A stretch of 22,182 nucleotides of DNA from Eubacteriales bacterium (GCA_028717405.1 JAQUNY010000011.1:1-22182), one strand, 5' to 3'. Positions 1 through 8,429 are shown, numbered from the stretch's first letter. Numbers and translations are program-made. Notes: generated from the letters alone by a model not told the origin.

Positions 1-2151
1 ACATATGAAGAAAGACTCAGGCTTCTGAAAATAAAAAAGCTGGAACACACAAAGAAGAAAAAGGAACAGCAGGGGTATATGAATGCCGATGACTACGGTA
101 CCATACCTTTTCCTGACGACTATTCATTTAAACCACTGCCAAACAGTCCCAATGGAGGCTTTTACGGTTACAGGGGTATGGCTGATAATTTCTGCGCTCT
201 TCTTGAGGTGCATCCTGTTTACGCGGATCCCCTCGAAATACTTTGCTGCCGTTGGAGCGACATGCTTTCAAACTACAGAAAAAATAAACGATGGGATGAA
301 ATACGGTTCCCGTATGACGAACTTAAGCCATGCCAGGCAAAATATAATATTACTTCGGGCATTGATAATGACGCGCACCTCGCATGTGATTACACCATAG
401 GCCTGTCTCTTGGATTCCCGGGCCTCCTTGATAAGATAAGGCATTACGCCGGGATGAACCCGGACAGGAAAGAGTTTTATGAGGCAGAAGAAAGAATAAT
501 GCTTGCGATCCTTAAATTTATCGGCAGACACATAGAAAAGATAAGGACCCTGCTTGCCGATGAACACAGGCCGGAGATACGTGAGACGCTTGAGCAGATG
601 CTTGAGGCAAATATACATATTATGTCACGTCCGCCCGAAACATTTCTGGAAGCATGTCAGTGGGTCGCATATTTCAACTGCGTCTCAAGGATATATACCA
701 GAGACGGTGCGGGTTTCCAGATGGATGGGCTGCTGAAACCTTACTATGACAGGGACATTGAGAAGGGGATACTTGATGATGAAAAAGCCAGGTTTATACT
801 GGCTGACCTGCTGCTTATAGATCCCCATTATTACCAGCTGTCGGGTGTTGACGAGAATGACAGGGACATCACAAACCACCTTTCATATCTTATACTGGAA
901 GCGGCTCATATGTTGAATATTTCAGCCAATCTGACTGTGAGGGTGCATGAAAACTGTGATCCGGGATTCTTAAAAAAAGCAGTGGAATACCTTTTTACGG
1001 ATAGAAACGGCTGGCCAAGATTCTGCGGAGATGATTCTCTTGCAAAAGGGTATATGCGAAACAGCCCGTCTATTGATAAGAAAACCGCCAGAAGCAGGAT
1101 AGCTGTAGGATGTAACTGGATGTGTATACCGGGGATCGAATGCCCGATGAATGACACCGTCAAGATAAATATTGCCAGGGTAATGGAGGCTGCGGTAAAC
1201 GACCTGGAGAAGACAGATACAGATAAATTCAGTACAGCGAAATTATTCAGTCTTTTTGAAGAACATCTGGTCGCCGCTATAGATTGTACAGCCGCCGGGA
1301 TAAACCTGCATCTTGATCATCAGTGGGAAGTCACTCCCGAACTGGTTATGAATCTCATGATGAAGAATACTATTGAAAAAGGCCTTGATATCACGCAATG
1401 CGCGGAACTCTTTACGACAGGTATTGACGGTGCGGGCCTTGCCATTGCGGCTGACTCATTTGCGGCGCTTCAGCAGCGTATTGAAATTGAAAAGAGGATC
1501 ACCTGGGAAGAGATTTTTGCATGTCTCAAAAATAATTATCAGGGCCCAGATGGCGGAAAAATAAGGGCGATGATGCAGTCTTCAGAGAAATACTGCATGG
1601 GAGGATCGCTGGGCGACAAATGGGCCAGGAAGATCACGGAATCGTTCACAAGGCTTATAAAAGCACATAAAATGCCGGAGGGAAGGCTGCTTGTTCCCGG
1701 ATGGTTTTCCTGGTCCCGGACTATAGAATATGGGTCTGTAACAGGGGCTACGGCAAACGGCAGAAAAGCAGGGGAGCCTATTTCGCATGGAGCAAATCCA
1801 AATCCGGGATTCAGTAAAAACGGAGCGGGTACGGCATTATCCAACGGGATTGCTTCTGTGCAGCCCGGATATGGCAATACGGCGCCCCTTCAGCTTGAAT
1901 TTGATCCCGGGATCACGATGGAGGAAGGCGGGGCGGACAGGGTCGTTGATCTTATAAAAACACATTTTAAGCTTGGCGGAACGCTTATCAATATTAATGT
2001 ACTTGATGGGGAAAAACTGCTTAAGGCACATGAAAATCCGGATTTATATCCTGACCTGGTGGTGAGAGTGACCGGCTTCACAGCTTATTTTGCAGTTCTG
2101 TCCCCCGAATTCAGGCAGCTGGTTGTAGACAGATTTGTCAGGGGATTCTGA
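1..2151 (+). CDS. Glycyl radical enzyme (pyruvate formate-lyase family), substrate unassigned; 5' end outside window
   Basis: The reading frame is open from base 1 and contains a Met at 79 that is probably internal, because the 26 upstream codons give a basic helical segment (LRLLKIKKLE) typical of the N-terminal region of this family. Counting from that Met, the C-terminus carries the glycyl radical loop RVTGFTAYF, with the radical Gly at residue 666, 24 residues before the end, as in the family. The thiyl-radical loop reads GCNWMCIPG (Cys345, Cys349). In dehydratase and decarboxylase members this loop is normally GCVE, so the usual Glu two residues after the Cys is Trp here. Family members use a glycyl/thiyl radical to cleave or form C-C, C-O, C-N or C-S bonds and need a radical-SAM activase; none is visible, and it may lie upstream. 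The family is certain; the substrate is not, and I do not call it pyruvate formate-lyase. Confidence 0.9.
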   Translation, partial: TYEERLRLLKIKKLEHTKKKKEQQGYMNADDYGTIPFPDDYSFKPLPNSPNGGFYGYRGMADNFCALLEVHPVYADPLEILCCRWSDMLSNYRKNKRWDEIRFPYDELKPCQAKYNITSGIDNDAHLACDYTIGLSLGFPGLLDKIRHYAGMNPDRKEFYEAEERIMLAILKFIGRHIEKIRTLLADEHRPEIRETLEQMLEANIHIMSRPPETFLEACQWVAYFNCVSRIYTRDGAGFQMDGLLKPYYDRDIEKGILDDEKARFILADLLLIDPHYYQLSGVDENDRDITNHLSYLILEAAHMLNISANLTVRVHENCDPGFLKKAVEYLFTDRNGWPRFCGDDSLAKGYMRNSPSIDKKTARSRIAVGCNWMCIPGIECPMNDTVKINIARVMEAAVNDLEKTDTDKFSTAKLFSLFEEHLVAAIDCTAAGINLHLDHQWEVTPELVMNLMMKNTIEKGLDITQCAELFTTGIDGAGLAIAADSFAALQQRIEIEKRITWEEIFACLKNNYQGPDGGKIRAMMQSSEKYCMGGSLGDKWARKITESFTRLIKAHKMPEGRLLVPGWFSWSRTIEYGSVTGATANGRKAGEPISHGANPNPGFSKNGAGTALSNGIASVQPGYGNTAPLQLEFDPGITMEEGGADRVVDLIKTHFKLGGTLININVLDGEKLLKAHENPDLYPDLVVRVTGFTAYFAVLSPEFRQLVVDRFVRGF

Positions 2152-2211
2152 TTTGATATCCCACTGTGATGCTTTGTACCGGTGCTTTATTGCGATTGCT
2201 TTTGAATCAAA

Positions 2212-2236
2212 ATAACCGGAAAATTTTTCCGGTTAT
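2212..2236 (+). terminator. Perfect hairpin after the glycyl radical enzyme gene
   Basis: A 10-bp perfect inverted repeat (arms ATAACCGGAA and TTCCGGTTAT, loop of five) sits 60 bases after the stop codon. No T-tract follows the 3' arm, so it is either an imperfect intrinsic terminator, an RNA 3'-end stabiliser, or a palindromic protein-binding site upstream of the response regulator gene. The arms are clear; the role is inferred. Confidence 0.5.
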
Positions 2237-2258
2237 CAGCATCTCCGGATATTATTTA

Positions 2259-2267
2259 TGTTAAAAT
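2259..2267 (+). promoter_or_regulatory. Extended -10 promoter candidate for the response regulator
   Basis: TGTTAAAAT matches an extended -10 element (TG-N-TAAAAT). No convincing -35 lies 17 bases upstream. It would start transcription near 2274, about 90 bases before the chosen start codon. The same TGTTAAAAT string occurs in the much stronger rpsO promoter. Confidence 0.35.
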
Positions 2268-2365
2268 GATGAAGTGGTTTTTTTGCTGTGCGGCAAAAGA
2301 ACACAGTATTTTCAGGCAATAATTTGCTCAGCGCTGTTTTGCCTGACCTGGAGGTCATTGCGTTA

Positions 2366-3055
2366 GTGGATATCAGAATACTGATAGCGGAGAAGGATAT
2401 AAATTTTATAGAAGAAACAAGCGAACTTCTTGAGTATGAAGGCTATGAGGTACAAAAAACATTTGACGGGATATCTGTTATAAAGCTGCTCAGACGCAAT
2501 GAATATGACATCCTTATCATATGCGACGATCTCCCGGAGCTGGATGGTATAAATGTATGCCGCCAGGCAAGGATCATGTCCGAATCGCTGATACTGATGC
2601 TGTCTGAAAAGGCTGATGAGGTTTCGGCTTTGAAAGGGTATGAGACAGGAGCCGACGACTATATTGTCAAGCCTGTTTTCCCCAGAGTGCTTACGGCTAA
2701 GGTAAAAGCCCTTCTGAAGAGAATAACTCCCGCAAGTGAGCAGCCTGTCAGAAAATTGATTTTCGGCAGCCTGTGCATTGATACCATAGCGCATAAGGTA
2801 TACATCGGAAGCAGAGAAATCGCACTTACGCCAAAGGAGTACAGACTTCTGCTTCTGCTTGCTTCAAATTCTCAAAAGGTGTTTTCAAGACAAAATATCA
2901 TAGATGAGCTTTGGGGAGATGATTACTTTGGGACTGACAGGACTGTCGACACACATATTAAGACGCTGAGACAGGCATTGGCTCCCAAGGACGGATTCAT
3001 TGCCACAGTGAGAGGCTTTGGATACACATTCAGAGAAGATGGTAAAACCGGATGA
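2366..3055 (+). CDS. OmpR/PhoB-family response regulator with degenerate receiver domain
   Basis: The protein (229 residues from this start) has an N-terminal receiver (about 1-120) and a C-terminal winged-helix DNA-binding domain (about 130-226) with the family signatures LTPKEYRLL, VDTHIKTLR and VRGFGYTF. The frame is open back to a GTG at 2288, but GTG 2366 fits the family length, starts at the first beta strand (MDIRILIAEKD), and has a GGAGG at 2350-2354. The receiver is unusual. The acidic pair that normally follows the first strand is Glu9-Lys10. The phospho-acceptor position, four residues before the Pro of the LPxxDG loop, is Cys53 (CDDLPELDG). Ser80 and Lys102 of the conserved switch are kept. 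No histidine kinase gene is adjacent. It is probably a DNA-binding regulator that does not need Asp phosphorylation; the target is unknown. It is followed by a duplicated hairpin and faces hydA convergently. Confidence 0.88.
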   Translation: MDIRILIAEKDINFIEETSELLEYEGYEVQKTFDGISVIKLLRRNEYDILIICDDLPELDGINVCRQARIMSESLILMLSEKADEVSALKGYETGADDYIVKPVFPRVLTAKVKALLKRITPASEQPVRKLIFGSLCIDTIAHKVYIGSREIALTPKEYRLLLLLASNSQKVFSRQNIIDELWGDDYFGTDRTVDTHIKTLRQALAPKDGFIATVRGFGYTFREDGKTG

Positions 3056-3110
3056 CAGGCATCCCATGTTTAAACAGTAAGACCGGATGACAGGCATCCG
3101 ATGTTTTAAA
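3047..3110 (+). repeat. Two-copy direct repeat, each copy a small hairpin, spanning the regulator stop codon
   Basis: An 18-base identical core (ACCGGATGACAGGCATCC) occurs at 3047-3064 and 3082-3099, a 35-base period, with similar flanks (ATGTTTAAA and ATGTTTTAAA). The first copy contains the TGA stop of the response regulator. Each copy can fold as GGATG-ACAGG-CATCC. A further hairpin, CATGCC/GGCATG at 3150-3172 followed on the plus strand by a T-rich run, may be the actual terminator between the convergent genes. Confidence 0.8.
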
Positions 3111-3174
3111 TGGAAGTCTGCCACCCGGTCAGATAATATTTTACCAGATCATGCCACACTTTAGGAGGCATGTA

Positions 3175-5235
3175 TTATTTTTTTTCGGTATAATCGGCAA
3201 TCACTTTCTTAAGTATGTCGACTGTTTCAAGAGTATCCTCAAGTTCTTTTTTCAGGTTCTTCTTTTCAGCTTCAAGTGCGATCAGCCTTACCGATTCGAT
3301 GTCGTCCCTGGATTTACCTGACAATTCCCTTGCGGGAGCTGCGCCGGGTTCGTTTCTGCCGCTCTTTATACTTCCGGCCTGTGTGCCTGAAACATTATCA
3401 GAAGAACTATTACGACCATGTTTTGCATTCTGCTCAAAGCTGAGAAGGAAATCTTCTCCGGTCATTTCATTATGCAGGCCTCTTCTCACATAATGGGTAT
3501 GAAGAAGCTCGTGCGAAAGATGTCCGTTTGCCTCGCCAAGGAATTCCTTATAAAGTGAAGTTATGTATGGATTTTCATGGGATTTACGTATTTCTTTGCT
3601 TTCATCTTCTTCATAAAGATTGGCGAGCCTCTTTTCCCTTATATCCGGGTCGTCGCTTCTTGGCTGACCGCCTCCCATTATACAGCCACCGGGGCATCCC
3701 ATAACTTCAATGAAGTGATAAGGCGATTTACCTTCGGCTATCTGGTCCATAAGGACCCTGGCGTTTTTAAGCCCGCTTGTAACGGCTACTTTTACTTCCA
3801 CTCCGTTAAGATAAGAGTATGCGGGGAGGGGGTCTTCTATTTTTAAAACAGCTTCTTTGATTTTTTCCAGTCCCACTATCGGTGTAACATGAAGGTTTTT
3901 AAAGGGCAGCTCTCTGCCTGTAACAAGTTCATAAACAGTGCGAAGGGCGGCCTCCATAACTCCGCCGGTCAGCCCGAAGATGTCTGCAGCTCCGGAAGAT
4001 AATCCAAGAGGCGAGTCATATTCGCGGTCCGGCAGGTTTTTAAAGTCTATGCCGGCCTGCCGTATCATGTCGGCAAGCTCTCTTGTGGTTATAACCGCGT
4101 CAACGTTTTGGTGCCCGTCATTCTTCATCTCGTTTCTTACTATTTCAGCTTTTTTTGCAGTACATGGCATTACCGAGACTACATAAATCGTTGAGGGATC
4201 TGCTCCTATCTTTGAGGCGTAATAGGATTTTATAAGTGCTCCCAGCATAGTGTGAGGGGATTTGCATGAAGACAGGTGGTCAAGCTGGTCGGGATATGTG
4301 TGTTCTATAAATTTGACCCACCCGGGGCTGCAGCTCGTTATCATCGGAAGAACGCTGCCTCCGCCTGTAAGAGCGGTTTTTACCCTTCCCAGGAATTCGG
4401 TGCCCTCTTCGATTATTGTAAGGTCGGCTGCAAAGTTAGTGTCAAAGACATCGTCAAATCCAAGTATTGAAAGCGCGTTTGCCAGTTTTCCCGTGCATCT
4501 GCTCCCGGACTCCATGCCGAATTCCTCACCGATAGCTACACGTATGGCAGGGGCTGTCTGCACTATGACCCTTTTTTGTTTATCATTGATTGCAGCCCAT
4601 ACCTGTTCGACAGATGACGTCTCTTTCAGCGCCCCGACAGGACATACTACGGTGCATTGTCCGCAGAAAGAGCAGTTTACGGTCCCTATGGGGAGATCCA
4701 TTCCCGGGCTTATTACGGATGCAAAGCCCCTGTTCTGAGGATTGAGTATGCCGACTCCCTGTATTTCGTTGCAGACAGTCACACAGCGGCGACAAAGGAT
4801 GCACTTTGACATATCCCTGGTTATGGATACGGAAATGTCGAGTGCCGCCGGCGAAGTTGCGCCTTCAAAGCGTGTCTCGTCTATACCCAGGAGCTTACCG
4901 AGTTCCTGGAGCTCGCATGTGGTATTCCTGCTGCAGCTCAGGCATTCCCTGTTATGGTTTGACATTATGAGCTCAAAAAGTACTTTACGGGCTCTTTTGA
5001 CCCTGTCACTGTTAGTATGTATGACCATTCCATTTACTGCCTTTGTTATACAGGAAGCCTGAAGGTTTCTGGCGCCTTCGACTTCAACCACGCAAATGCG
5101 GCAGGAGCCCTGGGGCAGATGGTCGTGCATGTGGCACAGGGTTGGTATCCTGATATGGTTGTATTCCGCCGCCTCCAGTATGGTGCTGCCTTCCGGAGCG
5201 TTGAGTTTCCTTCCGTTGATCGTAAGTTCCAGCAT
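3175..5235 (-). CDS. hydA: [FeFe] hydrogenase catalytic subunit, NuoG-like, of a multimeric NAD(P)-linked complex
   Basis: This 686-residue protein would reduce protons or oxidise H2 at an H-cluster. Cofactor motifs in order are: [2Fe-2S] Cys34, 45, 48, 62; the His-ligated [4Fe-4S] set His94, Cys98, 101, 107; two ferredoxin-type [4Fe-4S] sets (Cys145, 148, 151, 155 and 188, 191, 194, 198); then H-cluster motifs TSCSPGW (Cys302, Ser303), MPCTAKK (Cys358) and GCPGGC (Cys514, Cys518). The first H-cluster motif has Ser where many enzymes have a second Cys. ATG 5235 is preferred over an upstream in-frame ATG at 5256 because AGGAGGT lies seven bases before it. Residues about 589-686 form an extra tail: a Ser/Gly/Asn-rich linker and then a heptad-patterned coiled coil, without Cys. 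It is the last gene of the hydC-hydB-hydA operon; its Shine-Dalgarno overlaps the hydB stop codon, implying translational coupling. The cytoplasmic location is inferred from the absence of a signal peptide. Confidence 0.93.
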   Translation of the reverse strand: MLELTINGRKLNAPEGSTILEAAEYNHIRIPTLCHMHDHLPQGSCRICVVEVEGARNLQASCITKAVNGMVIHTNSDRVKRARKVLFELIMSNHNRECLSCSRNTTCELQELGKLLGIDETRFEGATSPAALDISVSITRDMSKCILCRRCVTVCNEIQGVGILNPQNRGFASVISPGMDLPIGTVNCSFCGQCTVVCPVGALKETSSVEQVWAAINDKQKRVIVQTAPAIRVAIGEEFGMESGSRCTGKLANALSILGFDDVFDTNFAADLTIIEEGTEFLGRVKTALTGGGSVLPMITSCSPGWVKFIEHTYPDQLDHLSSCKSPHTMLGALIKSYYASKIGADPSTIYVVSVMPCTAKKAEIVRNEMKNDGHQNVDAVITTRELADMIRQAGIDFKNLPDREYDSPLGLSSGAADIFGLTGGVMEAALRTVYELVTGRELPFKNLHVTPIVGLEKIKEAVLKIEDPLPAYSYLNGVEVKVAVTSGLKNARVLMDQIAEGKSPYHFIEVMGCPGGCIMGGGQPRSDDPDIREKRLANLYEEDESKEIRKSHENPYITSLYKEFLGEANGHLSHELLHTHYVRRGLHNEMTGEDFLLSFEQNAKHGRNSSSDNVSGTQAGSIKSGRNEPGAAPARELSGKSRDDIESVRLIALEAEKKNLKKELEDTLETVDILKKVIADYTEKK

Positions 5236-5240
5236 TTTTG

Positions 5241-8200
5241 TTACCTCCTGTCGCAATGCAGGCAGCGCATAGCTTCTGCAATTGCATTGAGTTTATGGAA
5301 GCCGAGTACGACTTCTTTGAAATTGGCCTGTCTTTTTTCCAGAGAGAGCATATCCACAGGGAACCTTTCATGGCTTACAATCTCATCTTCGTCACTGTCA
5401 GGTTCAGGGATGGAGATCCTGTCTCCTTTGTTCAGGACTCCCTTGCCTTCGAGATACAGATCGATAGATATGGCTGCCCTTTTACCGTCGGCTATCGCCT
5501 TGATGACCTCATCCGGTCCTCTTGCCACGTCGCCGCCTGCAAAAACTCCCGGCATCGTCGTCATCTGTGTATGCTTATCAACTATAAATGTACCCCAGGG
5601 AGTTACGCCTATGTCGCCTTTGGGAACAAAGGGAAGGTCAGAGTACTGGCTGACTGCGATGACAGCCTTATCTACATCAATTATGAAATTTGAGCCTTCT
5701 ATATGGCTGGTATTTCTGCGTCCGCTGTTATCAAAATTACCGAGCATGCGTCTGACACATTCAATGCCTTTCAGATTGTTTCGCTTATCTGCGATGAAGC
5801 TGACCGGTGAAACAAGTTCATGGATTTCGACACCTTCGTGTATGGCTTCTTCAACTTCAATTTCATAAGCCGGCATCATGTCACGCGTTCTCCTGTAGAG
5901 GAGCATGACCTTTGTAGCGCCAAGCCTTAATGCGGTCCTTGCTGAATCAATGGCGGTGTTGCCTCCGCCGATGACTGCAACGGTTTGGCCTGTAAAATCA
6001 ATATTTCCGTTCAGCTTGACGTCTTTAAGGAAAGTTATTCCGGGAAGAACACCTTTGAAATTTTCTCCGGGGATGTTTATTTTCTGAGGTGTCTGGGTCC
6101 CGGTGGCGACATAAATGGCATCGTATGTGGAGCGAAGCTCCTTGAAGCTTATGTCCCTGCCGACCTCGGTGTTTGTTTTTATGTTGACTCCGGAGCGGCA
6201 TATATTGTCTATTTCGTGTTTGATGATATCAGAGGGAAGCCTGTATTCAGGTATGCCATAAGCAAGGACCCCGCCGGCGACAGCTTCGCGTTCGTATATG
6301 TCGACCTCATAGCCTGTTCTTGCAAGATAATAGCCACAGGTGAGGCCTGACGCGCCGGCACCGATGACTGCCACTTTACGGCCATTCCTTGGGAAAACAA
6401 CCTCATGAGTATTGAACTTTTCATTTTTCATGGCATAATCTGAAACAAAACGCTTCAGCTCACATATTGCCAGTGCTTCGTCAACGGTGGAGCGCCTGCA
6501 GCGCTTTTCACACGGGTGGGTGCATATCCTCCCGCATATGGAGGGGAGGGGGTTCTCCTGCCTTATCAGGTTATAGGCGTCCATGAACTTCCCAGCAGCA
6601 ATAAGGGCGACATATCCGGGTATATTTATGTTTGCCGGGCAGGCGTTTTCACACGGCGAAATAAAGAGGTCGCTGCATACGCCGGCTCTGCAGTATTTTT
6701 CTTTTATATGCTCTTCATATTCCTCACGGAAATATTTAATTGTGCTCAGAACAGGGTTGGGAGCTGTCTGACCGAGGCCGCACATGGCTGTATCTTTTAT
6801 AACCGCGCCGATTTCTTCAAGGAGCTCTATGTCGCCTTCGCGGCCCTCTCCTCTTGTTATCCGTTCGAGGATCTCAAGCATCCTTTTTGTGCCTATTCTG
6901 CACGCGGTGCATTTGCCGCAGCTCTCGTCCTGTATGAAGTCCATGAAATAGCGTGCCGTGTCGACCATGCAGGTATCTTCATTCATTGCAATAAGGCCGC
7001 CGGAGCCCATTATTGCACCAAGCATTGTCAGAGATTCATAATCTGTAGGTACATTGAGGTTGTCCTGTGTGATGCAGCCTCCGGAAGGGCCGCCTATTTG
7101 TGCCGACTTAAACTGCTTTTTATCAAGCATGCCTCCGCCGATCTTGAATATGATCTCTCCAAGCGGCATGCCTATGGGGACTTCGATTATCCCCGTGTTC
7201 ACGATGTCGCCGGCAAGGGCAAAGACCTTTGTCCCGCGTGCTTTTTCTGTGCCGTACTGAGAATACCATTTGCCGCCCATCTCAATTATTTTCGGAACAC
7301 TGGCAAGAGTCTCAACGTTATTTATAATGGTAGGCTTGCCAAAAAGCCCTTTTTCGAAGGGGAAGGGGGGCTTCTGGCGCGGCTCACCTCTGCGGCCTTC
7401 TATTGAAGCCATGAGGGATGTTTCTTCGCCGCATACAAAGGCGCCTGCTCCGATCCTTATTTCAAGGTCGAAATTAAAACTGCTGCCGAATATGTTTTTC
7501 CCGAGAAGGCCGTATTCTCTGGCCTGTTCTATTGCCTTGCCAAGCCTTTCAACGGCGAGAGGGTATTCAGCTCTGATGTAGACATAGCCTTTTCTTGCTC
7601 CTATGGCATATCCTCCGATCATCATGCCTTCTATGAGAGTATGAGGATCTCCTTCAATGATGCTGCGGTCCATAAAAGCTCCGGGATCGCCTTCATCTGC
7701 GTTACATACTATGTATTTCTCGTCTCCGGGAGCTTTTCTGCCTGCATCCCATTTGATACCGGCGGGGAAGCCTGCACCACCACGGCCGCGCATCCCGGAT
7801 GTTTTCATTTCGTCTATCACATCGGTGTCCTTCATCATGGTAAGAGCCCTGGCAGCCGCCGCATAGCCGCCCGCGGCAATATATGCCTCAAGGCTGTTGT
7901 ATTCCAGTATCCCGCAATTACGGAGAGCTATCCTGACCTGGTCCTTGAAGAAGTTTATGTTGTCTATTTCAGGGACATATTCCTGCAGAGCGTTGTCATA
8001 GTAGGTGTACTGTTCAATTATTTTATTGTTGAGAATGTGTGCTTTTACGATTTCACGTGCTTTCTCCGGGGTCAGTTTTGTATAAAAGATCCGGTCGGGG
8101 AGCACCAGCATAACAGGCCCGACAGCACATGTGCCCATGCATCCGGTTTCAAACACACGCGCATCATTTTCAAGGCCTGATTCCCTGATCTGAGCAATAA

Positions 8201-8345
8201 CTGCATCCCGTACGGAGCCGCAGTCGGATGATACACATCCCGCTCCGGCGCATACAAGTAACTGATATTTGTATTTATCATTAAATGCGTTATATTCGTT
8301 ACCGATTTTTTTCAGGTCATCAACCTTTGTTATCAAAAAGCTCAT
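5241..8345 (-). CDS. hydB: HydB-type NADH/FMN subunit fused to a GltD/NfnB-like FAD-NAD(P) oxidoreductase
   Basis: The protein is 1034 residues, far longer than a normal HydB of about 600. Regions: a thioredoxin-like [2Fe-2S] domain (Cys32, 37, 69, 73); a NuoF domain with the FMN/NADH glycine-rich motif GRGGAGFPAG near residue 185 and the [4Fe-4S] motif CGKCTACR near 476, completed by CGLGQT; then, from about 550, a GltD-like Fe-S entry domain (CENACPANINIP, CGRICTHPCEKRC). After that come an FAD Rossmann motif (VIGAGASG, near 657), a second nucleotide motif (VIGGGNTAID, near 787) and the GltD-type GGDVARGPDEVIKAIADG. In typical HydB a two-[4Fe-4S] ferredoxin module follows NuoF; here the GltD-type module replaces it. 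By family knowledge NuoF uses NAD(H), and GltD/NfnB flavoproteins usually use NADP(H). The complex may therefore couple H2, ferredoxin and two pyridine nucleotides (inference). Weak AAAGGA precedes ATG 8345. No stop or frameshift lies between the halves. Confidence 0.93.
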   Translation of the reverse strand: MSFLITKVDDLKKIGNEYNAFNDKYKYQLLVCAGAGCVSSDCGSVRDAVIAQIRESGLENDARVFETGCMGTCAVGPVMLVLPDRIFYTKLTPEKAREIVKAHILNNKIIEQYTYYDNALQEYVPEIDNINFFKDQVRIALRNCGILEYNSLEAYIAAGGYAAAARALTMMKDTDVIDEMKTSGMRGRGGAGFPAGIKWDAGRKAPGDEKYIVCNADEGDPGAFMDRSIIEGDPHTLIEGMMIGGYAIGARKGYVYIRAEYPLAVERLGKAIEQAREYGLLGKNIFGSSFNFDLEIRIGAGAFVCGEETSLMASIEGRRGEPRQKPPFPFEKGLFGKPTIINNVETLASVPKIIEMGGKWYSQYGTEKARGTKVFALAGDIVNTGIIEVPIGMPLGEIIFKIGGGMLDKKQFKSAQIGGPSGGCITQDNLNVPTDYESLTMLGAIMGSGGLIAMNEDTCMVDTARYFMDFIQDESCGKCTACRIGTKRMLEILERITRGEGREGDIELLEEIGAVIKDTAMCGLGQTAPNPVLSTIKYFREEYEEHIKEKYCRAGVCSDLFISPCENACPANINIPGYVALIAAGKFMDAYNLIRQENPLPSICGRICTHPCEKRCRRSTVDEALAICELKRFVSDYAMKNEKFNTHEVVFPRNGRKVAVIGAGASGLTCGYYLARTGYEVDIYEREAVAGGVLAYGIPEYRLPSDIIKHEIDNICRSGVNIKTNTEVGRDISFKELRSTYDAIYVATGTQTPQKINIPGENFKGVLPGITFLKDVKLNGNIDFTGQTVAVIGGGNTAIDSARTALRLGATKVMLLYRRTRDMMPAYEIEVEEAIHEGVEIHELVSPVSFIADKRNNLKGIECVRRMLGNFDNSGRRNTSHIEGSNFIIDVDKAVIAVSQYSDLPFVPKGDIGVTPWGTFIVDKHTQMTTMPGVFAGGDVARGPDEVIKAIADGKRAAISIDLYLEGKGVLNKGDRISIPEPDSDEDEIVSHERFPVDMLSLEKRQANFKEVVLGFHKLNAIAEAMRCLHCDRR

Positions 8346-8429
8346 TTTTCTTCATCCTTTCATGATTTGTCCTGTTCAGTCACATCCGGCTGCAGGACCG
8401 GGTTGATTTATCACTGCCGGTATCCCTTC

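Noticed and set aside
79..2151. Pyruvate formate-lyase proper
   Set aside because: The adjacent Cys-Cys active-site pair of that enzyme is absent (GCNWMC instead), so only family membership is claimed.
3047..3110. Start of a CRISPR-like or REP-like array
   Set aside because: Only two copies with a 17-base gap; no further repeats or spacers and no cas genes.
5017..5868. Plus-strand open frame of 283 codons opposite the hydrogenase genes
   Set aside because: It is antisense to conserved HydA and HydB sequence, spans their junction, has no family resemblance and no ribosome binding site.
6516..7406. Plus-strand open frame of 296 codons opposite hydB
   Set aside because: A mirror of conserved NuoF codons; composition is not protein-like and no start signal is present.
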